Assembly: GCF_000688255.1 (NCBI RefSeq) | Contig: NZ_JHYS01000001.1 | Location: forward strand, 248,001-312,000 | Reading direction: 5' to 3' | From: Simplicispira psychrophila DSM 11588 | GTDB taxonomy: Bacteria; Pseudomonadota; Gammaproteobacteria; Burkholderiales; Burkholderiaceae_C | Length of the DNA stretch: 64,000 nt | Part shown: piece by piece, positions 56,771 to 64,000 of the stretch | How positions within the stretch are numbered: position 1 is the stretch's first letter | Layout of the letters: the number at the start of each line of letters is the position of its first letter | Notes under the pieces: generated by a model | The model's database searches: none | The model's input: only the letters and a program-made list of their open reading frames with translations | What the model was told of the DNA's origin: nothing | Translations under genes and position numbers: made by a program

Positions 56771-57271
56771 ATGACAAAAAATGAATCTTTTGAACTCGAT
56801 GCTATCGACCTGCAGCTGCTCGATGCGCTGCAAACCGATGCCGCGCAAAGCAACCAGGCGCTGGCCGAGCGCGTGCATGTGTCGCCGCCGACCTGCCTGC
56901 GCCGCATCAAGCGCCTGCACAGCGCCGGACTGATCGAGCGCCAAGTGGCTATTTTGCAGCCCGACCGCGTAGCGGCGCTGCTGGGCCACGGGCTGCACAC
57001 GATTGTTGAAATCACACTGGAGCGCCAAGGCGCCGAATTGCTCGATGCCTTTGAAGCGCGCGCCGTGCAGGAGGCCGCCGTGCAGCAGTGCTGGCGCGTC
57101 TCGCCGGGGCCGGACTTTGTGCTGGTCACGCAGACGCCGGATATGCCGGCCTATCTGGGGCTGGCACAGCGCCTGTTCACCAGCCATGCCAATGTGCGCA
57201 ATGTGCGGGCTTTCTTCAGCACCCGGCGCGCCAAATTTGATACACGCATTGTTGTGACCAAAACAGGTTGA
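56771..57271 (+). CDS. Lrp/AsnC family transcriptional regulator
   Basis: This is a 166-residue regulator. The N-terminal helix-turn-helix (AIDLQLLDALQTDAAQSNQA, then LAERVHVSPPTCLRRIKRLH) is followed by the RAM effector domain (GHGLHTIVEITLERQG...PDFVLVTQTPDMPAY). Members respond to amino acids. It is divergent from glmS, with candidate operators in the gap. Its target could be itself or glmS, but neither can be read from the sequence. Confidence 0.92.
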   Translation: MTKNESFELDAIDLQLLDALQTDAAQSNQALAERVHVSPPTCLRRIKRLHSAGLIERQVAILQPDRVAALLGHGLHTIVEITLERQGAELLDAFEARAVQEAAVQQCWRVSPGPDFVLVTQTPDMPAYLGLAQRLFTSHANVRNVRAFFSTRRAKFDTRIVVTKTG

Positions 57272-57325
57272 CACCTTTTATGGGCGTAGAGTGGCACGAC
57301 ACCCGCCCTCCAGGAGATTTGCGCG

Positions 57326-58309
57326 ATGGAATTCAAAGACTATTACAAGGCTCTGGGCGTTGCCAAAACGGCCAGCGCTGACGAGATCAAAAAAGCCTAT
57401 CGCAAGCTGGTACGCAAATACCACCCGGATGTCAGCAAGGAGGCCGACGCCAGTGAGCGCATGACAGAACTCAATGAGGCCAACGCGGTACTGTCCGACC
57501 CGGAAAAGCGCGCCGCCTACGACTCTCTGGGCACGCAGCCACGGCGCGACAGCGGCGGGTTTCGGCCGCCACCGAACTGGGACGCCGGTTTTGAGTTCTC
57601 GGGCGCCAACGCGGGCCCCGGTGGCGGCGCGGGCGAGTACAGCGATTTTTTCGAAGAACTATTTGGCCGTGCGGCGCGTGCGCAACACGGAACACGCGGG
57701 CAGCGCACTGGCGGCTTTGACAGCACACCACAGCCCCAGCGCGGTGAAGACCACCACGCCAAAATCGAGTTGGACATCCTGGACGCCTACCACGGCAGCG
57801 AGCGCACCATCACACTGCGCGGCGCACACCTGGACGACAGCGGCCACGTCGCCCATGACGAGCGCAGCCTGCAGGTAAAAATTCCCAAGGGCGTGCGCGA
57901 GGGCCAATTGATCCGCCTAGTGGGTCAGGGCTCGCCCGGCAGCGGCGGCGCAGCAGCGGGCAATTTGTTTCTGGAAGTGCGCTTTGCGCCGCACGCCCGC
58001 TGGCGTGCCGAAGGCCGCGACGTCTACCAAGCCCTGCCACTGGCGCCCTGGGAAGCGGCGCTGGGCGCCAGTGTCGAGGTGAAAACCCCAGCGGGCACGG
58101 TCGAAGTGACGGTGCCGGCGCACTCGCGCGCCGGACGCAAGCTGCGCCTCAAGGGGCGCGGCATTCCGTCCACGCCGCCGGGCGATCTGTACCTGGAGCT
58201 AACTATTGAGCAACCCAGCGCCGACAGCGACAGCGCCCGCACAGCCTACGCCGCTCTGTCCAAGGCCTTTCCCACCTTCAATCCGCGCCAGTCGCGCACA
58301 GGAGACTGA
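57326..58309 (+). CDS. cbpA: DnaJ-class co-chaperone CbpA
   Basis: This is a 327-residue J-domain protein (curved DNA-binding protein A type) that stimulates DnaK. The J domain has MEFKDYYKALGVAKTASADE and HPD at 33-35. A Gly/Phe-rich linker and two beta-barrel client-binding domains follow (starting at HHAKIELDILDAYHGSERTI); the zinc-finger domain of DnaJ is absent, as expected for CbpA. It is followed 3 bp later by cbpM. Confidence 0.94.
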   Translation: MEFKDYYKALGVAKTASADEIKKAYRKLVRKYHPDVSKEADASERMTELNEANAVLSDPEKRAAYDSLGTQPRRDSGGFRPPPNWDAGFEFSGANAGPGGGAGEYSDFFEELFGRAARAQHGTRGQRTGGFDSTPQPQRGEDHHAKIELDILDAYHGSERTITLRGAHLDDSGHVAHDERSLQVKIPKGVREGQLIRLVGQGSPGSGGAAAGNLFLEVRFAPHARWRAEGRDVYQALPLAPWEAALGASVEVKTPAGTVEVTVPAHSRAGRKLRLKGRGIPSTPPGDLYLELTIEQPSADSDSARTAYAALSKAFPTFNPRQSRTGD

Positions 58310-58312
58310 CCC

Positions 58313-58654
58313 ATGGCCCACGCCTTTCACCTGCCCGTGCAATTGGGCGAATTGCTGGACAACCACGCGCTCTCGCTGCAAGACTTAGCACGCGCCTGTC
58401 GCCGCGCCCCCGACTGGGTCAGCGCCCATGTCGCGGCCGGGGTGATTGAAGCCAGCCCCGCCGACGGACACACGGGCGAATGGCACTTCACCAGCACCAC
58501 CTTGGTGCGCGCCCGCCGCATTGCGCAACTGGAAAGCAGCTTTGACGCCGACCCCTATCTGGCCGCACTGACCACCGACCTGATGGAAGAAGTGGCCGAA
58601 CTGCGTCGGCGCGTGGCGCAGCTGCAAGGCGGCGCTCTCAAAAAAGAGAGCTGA
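58313..58654 (+). CDS. cbpM: Chaperone modulator CbpM
   Basis: This is a 113-residue protein of the CbpM/MerR-like family that binds the J domain of CbpA and inhibits it. The pattern LGELLDNHALSLQDLARACR followed by WHFTSTTLVRARRIAQLESS and a C-terminal helix is typical. It begins 3 bp after cbpA. A repeat-rich stretch follows the stop. Confidence 0.9.
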   Translation: MAHAFHLPVQLGELLDNHALSLQDLARACRRAPDWVSAHVAAGVIEASPADGHTGEWHFTSTTLVRARRIAQLESSFDADPYLAALTTDLMEEVAELRRRVAQLQGGALKKES

Positions 58655-58742
58655 TAGCGCTCGTGTTTCAAGGCTTTGAGGCTGTTTTGGCACGCAAAGC
58701 GTTGTGTAGCGCGCGCTGGCAGCTATACAAAAAAATTCGGGT
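58637..58742 (+). repeat. Dispersed repeats, two degenerate copies after cbpM
   Basis: The segment GAGAGCTGATAGCGCTCGTG...AGGCTGTTTTG and the following GCAAAGCGTTGTGTAGCGCG...GGCAGCTATACAAAAAAATT look like two decayed copies of the family head to tail. They overlap the last codons of cbpM. Confidence 0.45.
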
Positions 58743-58778
58743 TACGCTGCTTAACCCGACACTGAATACATCAAAGTG

Positions 58779-58973
58779 CTACAGCCACTTCACCAGCAAA
58801 CTGATCACCAGACTCAGCAACACGGTGCTGGCCAGCGGAATAAACCACTCGCGCCCAAACAGGCGAAAGTGAAAGTCGCCCGGCAGCCGCCCCAGGCCCA
58901 GTTTGCGCAGCCAGGGCGTCAGGCCGTTGATCAGCACCAACGCCAGAAAGACCACGATGAGCCAACGGATCAT
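58779..58973 (-). CDS. DUF2905 family small membrane protein
   Basis: This is a 64-residue protein with two hydrophobic helices (MIRWLIVVFLALVLINGLTP and, at the C-terminus, IPLASTVLLSLVISLLVKWL), separated by the signature LGRLPGDFHFRLFGREWF of DUF2905. Function is unknown. The ATG at 58973 is the family start; an upstream extension in the same frame is not. It follows the methyltransferase gene by 17 bp on the same strand. Confidence 0.88.
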   Translation of the reverse strand: MIRWLIVVFLALVLINGLTPWLRKLGLGRLPGDFHFRLFGREWFIPLASTVLLSLVISLLVKWL

Positions 58974-58990
58974 GGGTTTACCGTTCTGAG

Positions 58991-60127
58991 CTACAGCCGG
59001 TGCGTGCGGTCGCCGCGCGCAAAGCCGATGGCCTCCCACGGCTCGCCCTTGCACAGGGCCAGTACTTTGAAGAATTCACCCATCTCGTGCTCCATGATCA
59101 ATTTGGCCGCTAACGTCCGCCCAGACAGCGGTTGTTGCTCCATTTTTGCTGGCAAGCCGCAGTTGATCAAAAAGTGGGCCTGCGTGGTGTAGCCAAGCAC
59201 ACTCCAGCCCTGGCCCGCGGGCAGCGGCTGGTCTTGCGCCGCCAGCGCCATGGCGGTGAAGTTGACGTGTGCGGTGATGTCTTTCAGCCCCACGTCCAGC
59301 AGCGGGTTGTCGTCCGCTTGGTGCGCACGGTGGCACATCACCGTGCCCATGTGGCGCTGCGGGTGGTAGTACTCGTCCTCGCCAAAACCGTAGTCGATAA
59401 AGAACGCTGCACCGCGCACCAGCCGGTCGCCCAGGGTGTGGATGAAGGCCTGCGCCTGCGGGTGGATTTCGGTCAGGTAGTCGTGCGGGCCTTCAATGTC
59501 GATCGGCGGACGCAGGTCGGTCGGGCGGTCTTCCCAGATGAAGGCGCCGTCCGCTTCCACGCCGACACCGCGCTCGTGCCACCGGCCGTCCACGTCGCCG
59601 CCGTGGCGCGCCAGCAGTTGCACCGGCATGGCATCCAGCACCTCGTTGCCGACGATGATGCCTTCCATCTGCTCGGGCAGGGCGTGTAGCCAACGCACTT
59701 TGCCTTCGTATTTCGTCAGCAGCAGTTGCTGGCGCGCGCGCAGGGTGCCAGACAGATCGATGATGGTGTAGCAGCGCACTGCATCGCCCAGCGCCTCCAG
59801 CAATTGCAGCGCCAGCGCACCGGAGCCAGCACCAAATTCCCACACTTCGTCGGTGCCGGTGCGCGCTAAAGCTTCTGCCACCTGCACCGCCAGCGTCTGG
59901 CCGAACAGCGGCGTCAGTTCCGGCGCGGTGACGAAGTCGCTGCCCGACTGCGGCATGGCACCAAACTTGGGCAGGTCGCCGGCGTAGTAACCCAGGCCGG
60001 GCGTATACAGCGCCAGCGCCAGGAAGCGGTCAAAACCGATCCAGCCGCCGGCGGATTGAATGGCCTGCACGATATGGGTGTGCAGGGCGGTCGTTAAACT
60101 TGTGGGTTCTGTTGTCACGGCCTGCAT
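58991..60127 (-). CDS. Class I SAM-dependent methyltransferase (MidA/NDUFAF7-type)
   Basis: This is a 378-residue protein of family PF02636 (DUF185), whose eukaryotic member NDUFAF7 methylates an arginine of complex I subunit NDUFS2. Family segments are IGFDRFLALALYTPGLGYYA, GDFVTAPELTPLFGQTLA-type (SGSDFVTAPELTPLFGQTLA), EFGAGSGALALQLL (SAM site), NEVLDAMPVQLL and FFIDYGFGEDEYYHPQRH. The start at 60127 is chosen; upstream residues are not family-like. It is divergent from the SDR gene with only 9 bp between starts. The substrate in bacteria is not settled. Confidence 0.92.
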   Translation of the reverse strand: MQAVTTEPTSLTTALHTHIVQAIQSAGGWIGFDRFLALALYTPGLGYYAGDLPKFGAMPQSGSDFVTAPELTPLFGQTLAVQVAEALARTGTDEVWEFGAGSGALALQLLEALGDAVRCYTIIDLSGTLRARQQLLLTKYEGKVRWLHALPEQMEGIIVGNEVLDAMPVQLLARHGGDVDGRWHERGVGVEADGAFIWEDRPTDLRPPIDIEGPHDYLTEIHPQAQAFIHTLGDRLVRGAAFFIDYGFGEDEYYHPQRHMGTVMCHRAHQADDNPLLDVGLKDITAHVNFTAMALAAQDQPLPAGQGWSVLGYTTQAHFLINCGLPAKMEQQPLSGRTLAAKLIMEHEMGEFFKVLALCKGEPWEAIGFARGDRTHRL

Positions 60128-60136
60128 TGTCCCCGA

Positions 60137-60934
60137 ATGTCTTCTCCCCCTCCCTCTGTGTCCCCTGTACGCACCGTTTTGGTCACCGGCGCCGCCCGGC
60201 GCCTGGGGCGCGAGATTGCGCTGGCGCTGGCCGCAGGTGGCTGGCAGGTGGCCGTGCATTACCGCAGCTCAATGGCAGACGCTCTTGAAACCGTAGCTGC
60301 TTGCGCAAGTGATACAAGGGCCAGCGCCCCTTTTGAGGCAGATTTTGAGGACGAAGCCGCCGTGCGCGGCCTGCTGCCGCGCGTGGTAGCGCACTTTGGC
60401 CGAGTGGACGCCGTGGTTAACAGCGCTTCTTTGTTTGAGAACGACGACGCCGCCAGCTTCAGCTACGCCGCGCTAGAGCGCCACCTGCGCAGCAACACCG
60501 CCGCGCCCCTGGTGCTGGCACAGGCGCTGCACGCGCACTTGCAAGAACGCGCCGCCGCCGGCGAAGCCAAGGTGCAAGGCGCCGTCGTCAACCTGCTCGA
60601 CCAAAAGCTGTGGAACCAGAACCCCGACTTTGTCAGCTACACCCTGTCCAAAGCCGCGCTGGAGGCCGCCGGCACCATGCTGGCCATGGCCCTGGCGCCG
60701 CGTGTGCGCGTCGTCGGCGTGGCACCCGGCCTGACGCTGACCAGCCACCTGCTGGACGACGCTCAATTTGCCCAATTGCACCGCCTGAGCCCGCTCGGGC
60801 GCTCGTCCACGGCGGCCGATGTGGCCAGCACGGTGCGCTTTGCGCTGGAGAACCAGTCCATCACCGGCACCACTTTGCTGGTTGATGGCGGCCAGCACCT
60901 GATGAAATTTGAGCGCGACTTTTCGCTGATGTAA
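60137..60934 (+). CDS. SDR-family reductase, FolM/pteridine reductase-like
   Basis: This is a 265-residue short-chain dehydrogenase/reductase. The NADP-binding TGAARRLGREIALALA is at about 17-32 and the catalytic YTLSK follows the Ser region. NSASLFEND in place of the usual NNAG is a mark of pteridine reductase/FolM proteins. Dihydrofolate or dihydromonapterin reduction is inferred, supported by folB 49 bp downstream. The segment at about 60276-60330 resembles the dispersed repeat in base composition. A promoter must lie within or near the 9-bp gap to the divergent methyltransferase. Confidence 0.88.
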   Translation: MSSPPPSVSPVRTVLVTGAARRLGREIALALAAGGWQVAVHYRSSMADALETVAACASDTRASAPFEADFEDEAAVRGLLPRVVAHFGRVDAVVNSASLFENDDAASFSYAALERHLRSNTAAPLVLAQALHAHLQERAAAGEAKVQGAVVNLLDQKLWNQNPDFVSYTLSKAALEAAGTMLAMALAPRVRVVGVAPGLTLTSHLLDDAQFAQLHRLSPLGRSSTAADVASTVRFALENQSITGTTLLVDGGQHLMKFERDFSLM

Positions 60935-60983
60935 ACCGTGCTCTGATGCTTGGCGCACACCCACCTCTTTTTTCTGCTTTTAT

Positions 60984-61355
60984 ATGAACCACGTTGCAGG
61001 CACCCAGATCCTCACGCTCACCGGTTTGCGCTTTAACGCCAACCTAGGCATCCTCGCGCACGAAAAAAACGCGCCGCAGCCGATCCAGGTCGATGCCGAA
61101 CTGAGCCTGGGCGCGCAGCCTCTGGCACCGCGCGACGACGATATCGAGCATGTGCTGGACTACCGCAAGGTGCGCCAAATCATCATTGACGAGTGCACCG
61201 CCGAGCACGTCAACCTACTGGAAAGCCTGATCGGCAAACTGGCGCAGCGCCTGATGCAGCTGCCCGGCGTGCGCGGTGTACGCGTGAAAATCGCCAAGCT
61301 TGAAATTTTTGACGACTGCGAAGTCGCTATTCGCATGGAGACAGGACAGTGGTAA
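60984..61355 (+). CDS. folB: Dihydroneopterin aldolase
   Basis: FolB is a cytosolic aldolase converting 7,8-dihydroneopterin to 6-hydroxymethyl-7,8-dihydropterin in folate synthesis. The 123-residue protein has GLRFNANLGILAHEKNAPQP (the LGxxxxE pattern), DYRKVRQIIIDE, HVNLLESLIGKLAQRL and KIAKLEIFDDCEVAIRME. It follows the FolM-like gene on the same strand, consistent with a pterin operon. An AT-rich region starts after it. Confidence 0.93.
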   Translation: MNHVAGTQILTLTGLRFNANLGILAHEKNAPQPIQVDAELSLGAQPLAPRDDDIEHVLDYRKVRQIIIDECTAEHVNLLESLIGKLAQRLMQLPGVRGVRVKIAKLEIFDDCEVAIRMETGQW

Positions 61356-61410
61356 GCGCAAGCTGTGTTATTCAGTCTACACATAGCTACCTCGCTGTTT
61401 CCCCTGTTTA

Positions 61411-63228
61411 ATGGAGATGACTACATCATCAAAAGTATCGACATCGCACTGGCTGCCAACTGCTGCCTTGATTGCAGCGTTTGCAAGTATGGTTTGGCTG
61501 CGATTCGATCTCGTTAACAGCACAGTCAGTTCTTATACCGATTGCGGCAATGATTGCCGCAATTGGATTATCCCTGCGTACGACGTCGGAATTCTTGCGC
61601 TTATTTTCATACTCATTGGAGCCGCGTATATTGCTCCTCGCTGGACTAAGCCCTTACTGACAGGTTTAGGAATTTTAATACTTGTATCTTATGGTATTGA
61701 TTTATTCGTTTTCCTGCTGCTTCACCATCGACTCCTTTTGACCGATATTCTTCGTTTTGCTGGTGACGTACAACTCAATGGCACAGTTGCGCTACCACAG
61801 CTCAGATCATTTACCGGCATATTGCTATTTTTTCTACTTATCAGCAGTTGCGCTGCATTAATATTACTAATTACCAAGGCACCGCGCAAGCCCAAAAAAG
61901 CACTCATATTTCTTATACTCTCTCCTGTGTTATTGGCAGCACGCGCAATCCCGGATGATTTCAACCATGTCTCATCCAATTTATATAAAGATGTAATCAC
62001 TAACAATCTTCCTCATGGTTCGGATGCTCCATACTCCGCTACCACCTCGGTAAACCACCTATTCATCCCTGAGCCGGCTTTAACCTGCATCACATCAAAG
62101 AGTACACCACAGCCCGTTATTTTACTGGTCATGGAGTCTTTATCCCTCTACCAAAGCCAATATCTTTCTGGGCTTGATGGATTCTTACCAGAATTGGATC
62201 TCATTGCCAAAAAATACAGCCATCTCGAGTATTTTTACGCCAATGGATTCACTACCGATGGAGGTCTGATTGCATTGTTGACAGGCCATGTTCCACTGCC
62301 TAGCATCAATCGATACAGAAGCACCAGTGCCTATCTCGGCTATGAGAAACCCAAGCAAGATCTTTTCAATCGACTCGCTAAAGCCCAGATTCCAGCCACG
62401 TACTTTCGATCTGCGGACCAGGGCTTCCTGAATACTGGCGATTGGCTACGTCAATTGAACTTCAACTTTGTCGACGGCCCAGAAAATACTTTTTACAATG
62501 GCATGCCCAGAGGCTCATTCAATGAGCCAGGCGATAAAGCTTTATACCAGCGGTATTTGCAGTGGTTTGACAAGGAACGCACATCAGACGTTTTCTTCTC
62601 GGTTATACAGACCACTACCACCCATCCACCCTTTATCGTACCCGGCACCGAACTACGGGGAGAAGAAGCCGCGTTTCGTTACGCTGATCAAGCATTGGGC
62701 GATTTTGTACGGGAACTAGAGCACCGGAAATTCTTTGACCATGGCACCCTTGTGATCACTGGAGATCATCGCAGCATGACCGCCCGTCGGCGTAACGAAT
62801 GGGAGAGGATAGGTCGCGACGCGTATGCGCGGGTTCCCGCCATCCTTGTTAGCGCTGCACACCGCAACAGGGGTGCAATTAGGGGGACATGGCAACAAAC
62901 CGACTTCATCCCATCACTGCTGGACACCATGGGACTGGAATCATGCACTAGTGATTTCGCAGGCCGCTTCCTTGGGCCCATCCAGCCAGCCAAATATATT
63001 CTGCATACACAGGGGGCAGAACGGGATCGCATACTGGTTCGAGTTCAAGGCAACCCGAAAATACTCGAGGTTCAACTCGATGGAGATAACACGCACTGGC
63101 GTATCGCGCCTGAAGAAGAAAATAACAATGAGGTGGTACGAGAAATTAATCGTGAACGATCACAACTGCCTGTGTCAGAGCCTGATTTCGCAGCCGGGGT
63201 ATTGCAATGGTATGGTTTAAAAAAATGA
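61411..63228 (+). CDS. LtaS/phosphoethanolamine-transferase-like membrane sulfatase
   Basis: This is a 605-residue protein with about five N-terminal membrane helices and a large periplasmic alkaline-phosphatase-superfamily domain (sulfatase PF00884). VILLVMESLSLYQSQY starts the domain. FTTDGGLIALLTGHVP holds the likely Thr nucleophile, and TTTTHPPF and VITGDHRSM are metal-site segments, as in LtaS and EptA-type enzymes. It may transfer a phospho-head group to an envelope glycan; the substrate is not known. The start is ATG 61411 or 61417. The DNA is much AT-richer than all neighbours, indicating horizontal transfer. Confidence 0.85.
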   Translation: MEMTTSSKVSTSHWLPTAALIAAFASMVWLRFDLVNSTVSSYTDCGNDCRNWIIPAYDVGILALIFILIGAAYIAPRWTKPLLTGLGILILVSYGIDLFVFLLLHHRLLLTDILRFAGDVQLNGTVALPQLRSFTGILLFFLLISSCAALILLITKAPRKPKKALIFLILSPVLLAARAIPDDFNHVSSNLYKDVITNNLPHGSDAPYSATTSVNHLFIPEPALTCITSKSTPQPVILLVMESLSLYQSQYLSGLDGFLPELDLIAKKYSHLEYFYANGFTTDGGLIALLTGHVPLPSINRYRSTSAYLGYEKPKQDLFNRLAKAQIPATYFRSADQGFLNTGDWLRQLNFNFVDGPENTFYNGMPRGSFNEPGDKALYQRYLQWFDKERTSDVFFSVIQTTTTHPPFIVPGTELRGEEAAFRYADQALGDFVRELEHRKFFDHGTLVITGDHRSMTARRRNEWERIGRDAYARVPAILVSAAHRNRGAIRGTWQQTDFIPSLLDTMGLESCTSDFAGRFLGPIQPAKYILHTQGAERDRILVRVQGNPKILEVQLDGDNTHWRIAPEEENNNEVVREINRERSQLPVSEPDFAAGVLQWYGLKK

Positions 63229-63293
63229 TTCAAATTGCTTTTACTCGCACTCAATCGAACTATCAATAACAGCTAAATAATCCAAGGCCTGCT

Positions 63294-64000
63294 ATGAATT
63301 ACACATCTATTGAGAGCAATGAGCGGGTATGCACCTCCTCCCACAAAGGTCTAGTCATCGAGCGCGAAACGCACAAACTGGAAAAGCGCCTGTGCCGTGA
63401 AACCGGCAAGGCCATCGTGCAATACAACATGATCGAGGACGGCGACAAGGTCATGGTCTGCATGTCGGGCGGCAAGGACAGCTACACGCTGCTGGATATC
63501 CTCCTCAAGCTCAAGGCACGCGCCCCGATCCACTTTGACCTGATCGCCGTCAACCTCGACCAGAAGCAGCCGGGCTTTCCCGAGCATGTGCTGCCCGACT
63601 ATTTGACAAGCACCGGCGTGCCGTTCCACATCGAGAACGAAGACACCTATAGCATCGTCAAGCGCTTGATCCCAGAGGGCAAGACCACCTGCAGCCTGTG
63701 CAGCCGCCTGCGCCGGGGCATTCTGTACCGCGTCGCCGACGAGTTGGGCGCGACCAAAATTGCGCTGGGCCACCACCGCGATGACATCTTGCAGACGCTG
63801 CTGCTGAACATGTTTTTTGGCGGCAAGCTGAAAAGTATGCCGCCCAAGTTGGTCAGCGACGATGGCAAGCATGTCGTCATCCGCCCACTGGCGTTTGTCG
63901 CCGAAAAAGACGCCGCGCGCTGGGCGCAGCACCGCAACTTTCCGATCATTCCGTGCAACCTGTGCGGCAGCCAGGAAAACCTGCAGCGCAAGCAGGTCGG
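63294..64000 (+). CDS. ttcA: tRNA 2-thiocytidine(32) synthetase TtcA, C-terminus cut off
   Basis: TtcA is an ATP-dependent [4Fe-4S] enzyme that thiolates C32 of certain tRNAs. The 235 residues in view include PP-loop SGGKDS (58-63), C133 and C136 in [10 protein letters not shown], and [15 protein letters not shown] with C221 and C224 (two of C133, C136, C221 and C224 plus one more bind the cluster, as known for the family). The gene continues past the right edge. The first 22 residues ([20 protein letters not shown]) look unlike the usual N-terminus, and the DNA there is still AT-rich. Confidence 0.95.
   Translation, partial: MNYTSIESNERVCTSSHKGLVIERETHKLEKRLCRETGKAIVQYNMIEDGDKVMVCMSGGKDSYTLLDILLKLKARAPIHFDLIAVNLDQKQPGFPEHVLPDYLTSTGVPFHIENEDTYSIVKRLIPEGKTTCSLCSRLRRGILYRVADELGATKIALGHHRDDILQTLLLNMFFGGKLKSMPPKLVSDDGKHVVIRPLAFVAEKDAARWAQHRNFPIIPCNLCGSQENLQRKQV

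Noticed and set aside
1-64000. CRISPR arrays, rRNA operons, insertion sequences, prophage genes
   Set aside because: I looked for regularly spaced repeats, transposase motifs and rRNA sequences and saw none in the window.

Overview
The window comes from a GC-rich betaproteobacterium, most likely a member of the Burkholderiales family Comamonadaceae (Acidovorax, Simplicispira or Comamonas type). The evidence is the Omp32-like porin, the type II secretion gene set, the paired cyanophycin synthetases with their ABC transporter, and a dispersed repeat of about 50-60 bp with a GCGCTT...AAGCGC core that I associate from memory with this family. This is inference from gene content and style; no 16S gene is present. 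Almost all DNA is coding, in short operons with many ATGA-type overlaps.

Layout. 1-11081 is housekeeping: a partial PEBP protein, an M20 amidohydrolase, a porin, coq7, an OsmC protein, ilvA, cobS-cobC, a Bax-inhibitor-1 protein, an Ala-rich envelope protein, an NhaR-like regulator and TerC. 11087-20891 carries type II secretion: gspC on the minus strand, then gspG-H-I-J-K-L-M-N-D-E on the plus strand. 20948-31801 holds a DoxX protein and then a self-contained selenium/formate block: fdhD, the selenocysteine-containing formate dehydrogenase fdnG-H-I, fdhE, selA, selB and tRNA-Sec. The missing gspF lies beyond this block at 33022, behind a flavin monooxygenase.

34274-44097 has a 5'-nucleotidase, a secreted EF-hand protein and the cyanophycin locus. 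In that locus an unusual ABC exporter and a DUF1854 protein are divergent from two cyanophycin synthetases, the first with a degenerate Mur-type P-loop. 44224-51772 holds mmsA with a solute-binding protein and a divergent LysR regulator, then creA, panE, a VanZ protein and a SPOR protein. 51806-54692 is an accessory patch of two DUF262 genes; the first is intact, while the second, with an HNH-like C-terminus, is broken by frameshifts. 54755-61355 is housekeeping again: glmS, an Lrp regulator, cbpA-cbpM, DUF2905, a MidA-type methyltransferase, a FolM-like reductase and folB. 61411-63228 is a clearly AT-richer gene for an LtaS/phosphoethanolamine-transferase-like membrane sulfatase, followed by ttcA, which runs off the end.

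Working together. FdhD and FdhE mature the formate dehydrogenase, while SelA, SelB and tRNA-Sec let its in-frame UGA be read as selenocysteine at a visible SECIS hairpin; only selD is not seen here. The gsp genes build one T2SS whose operon has been split. The cph genes make a nitrogen-storage polymer. The strongest candidates for less-described biology are the cyanophycin-linked ABC/DUF1854 pair, the DUF262 pair and the intragenic copies of the dispersed repeat.
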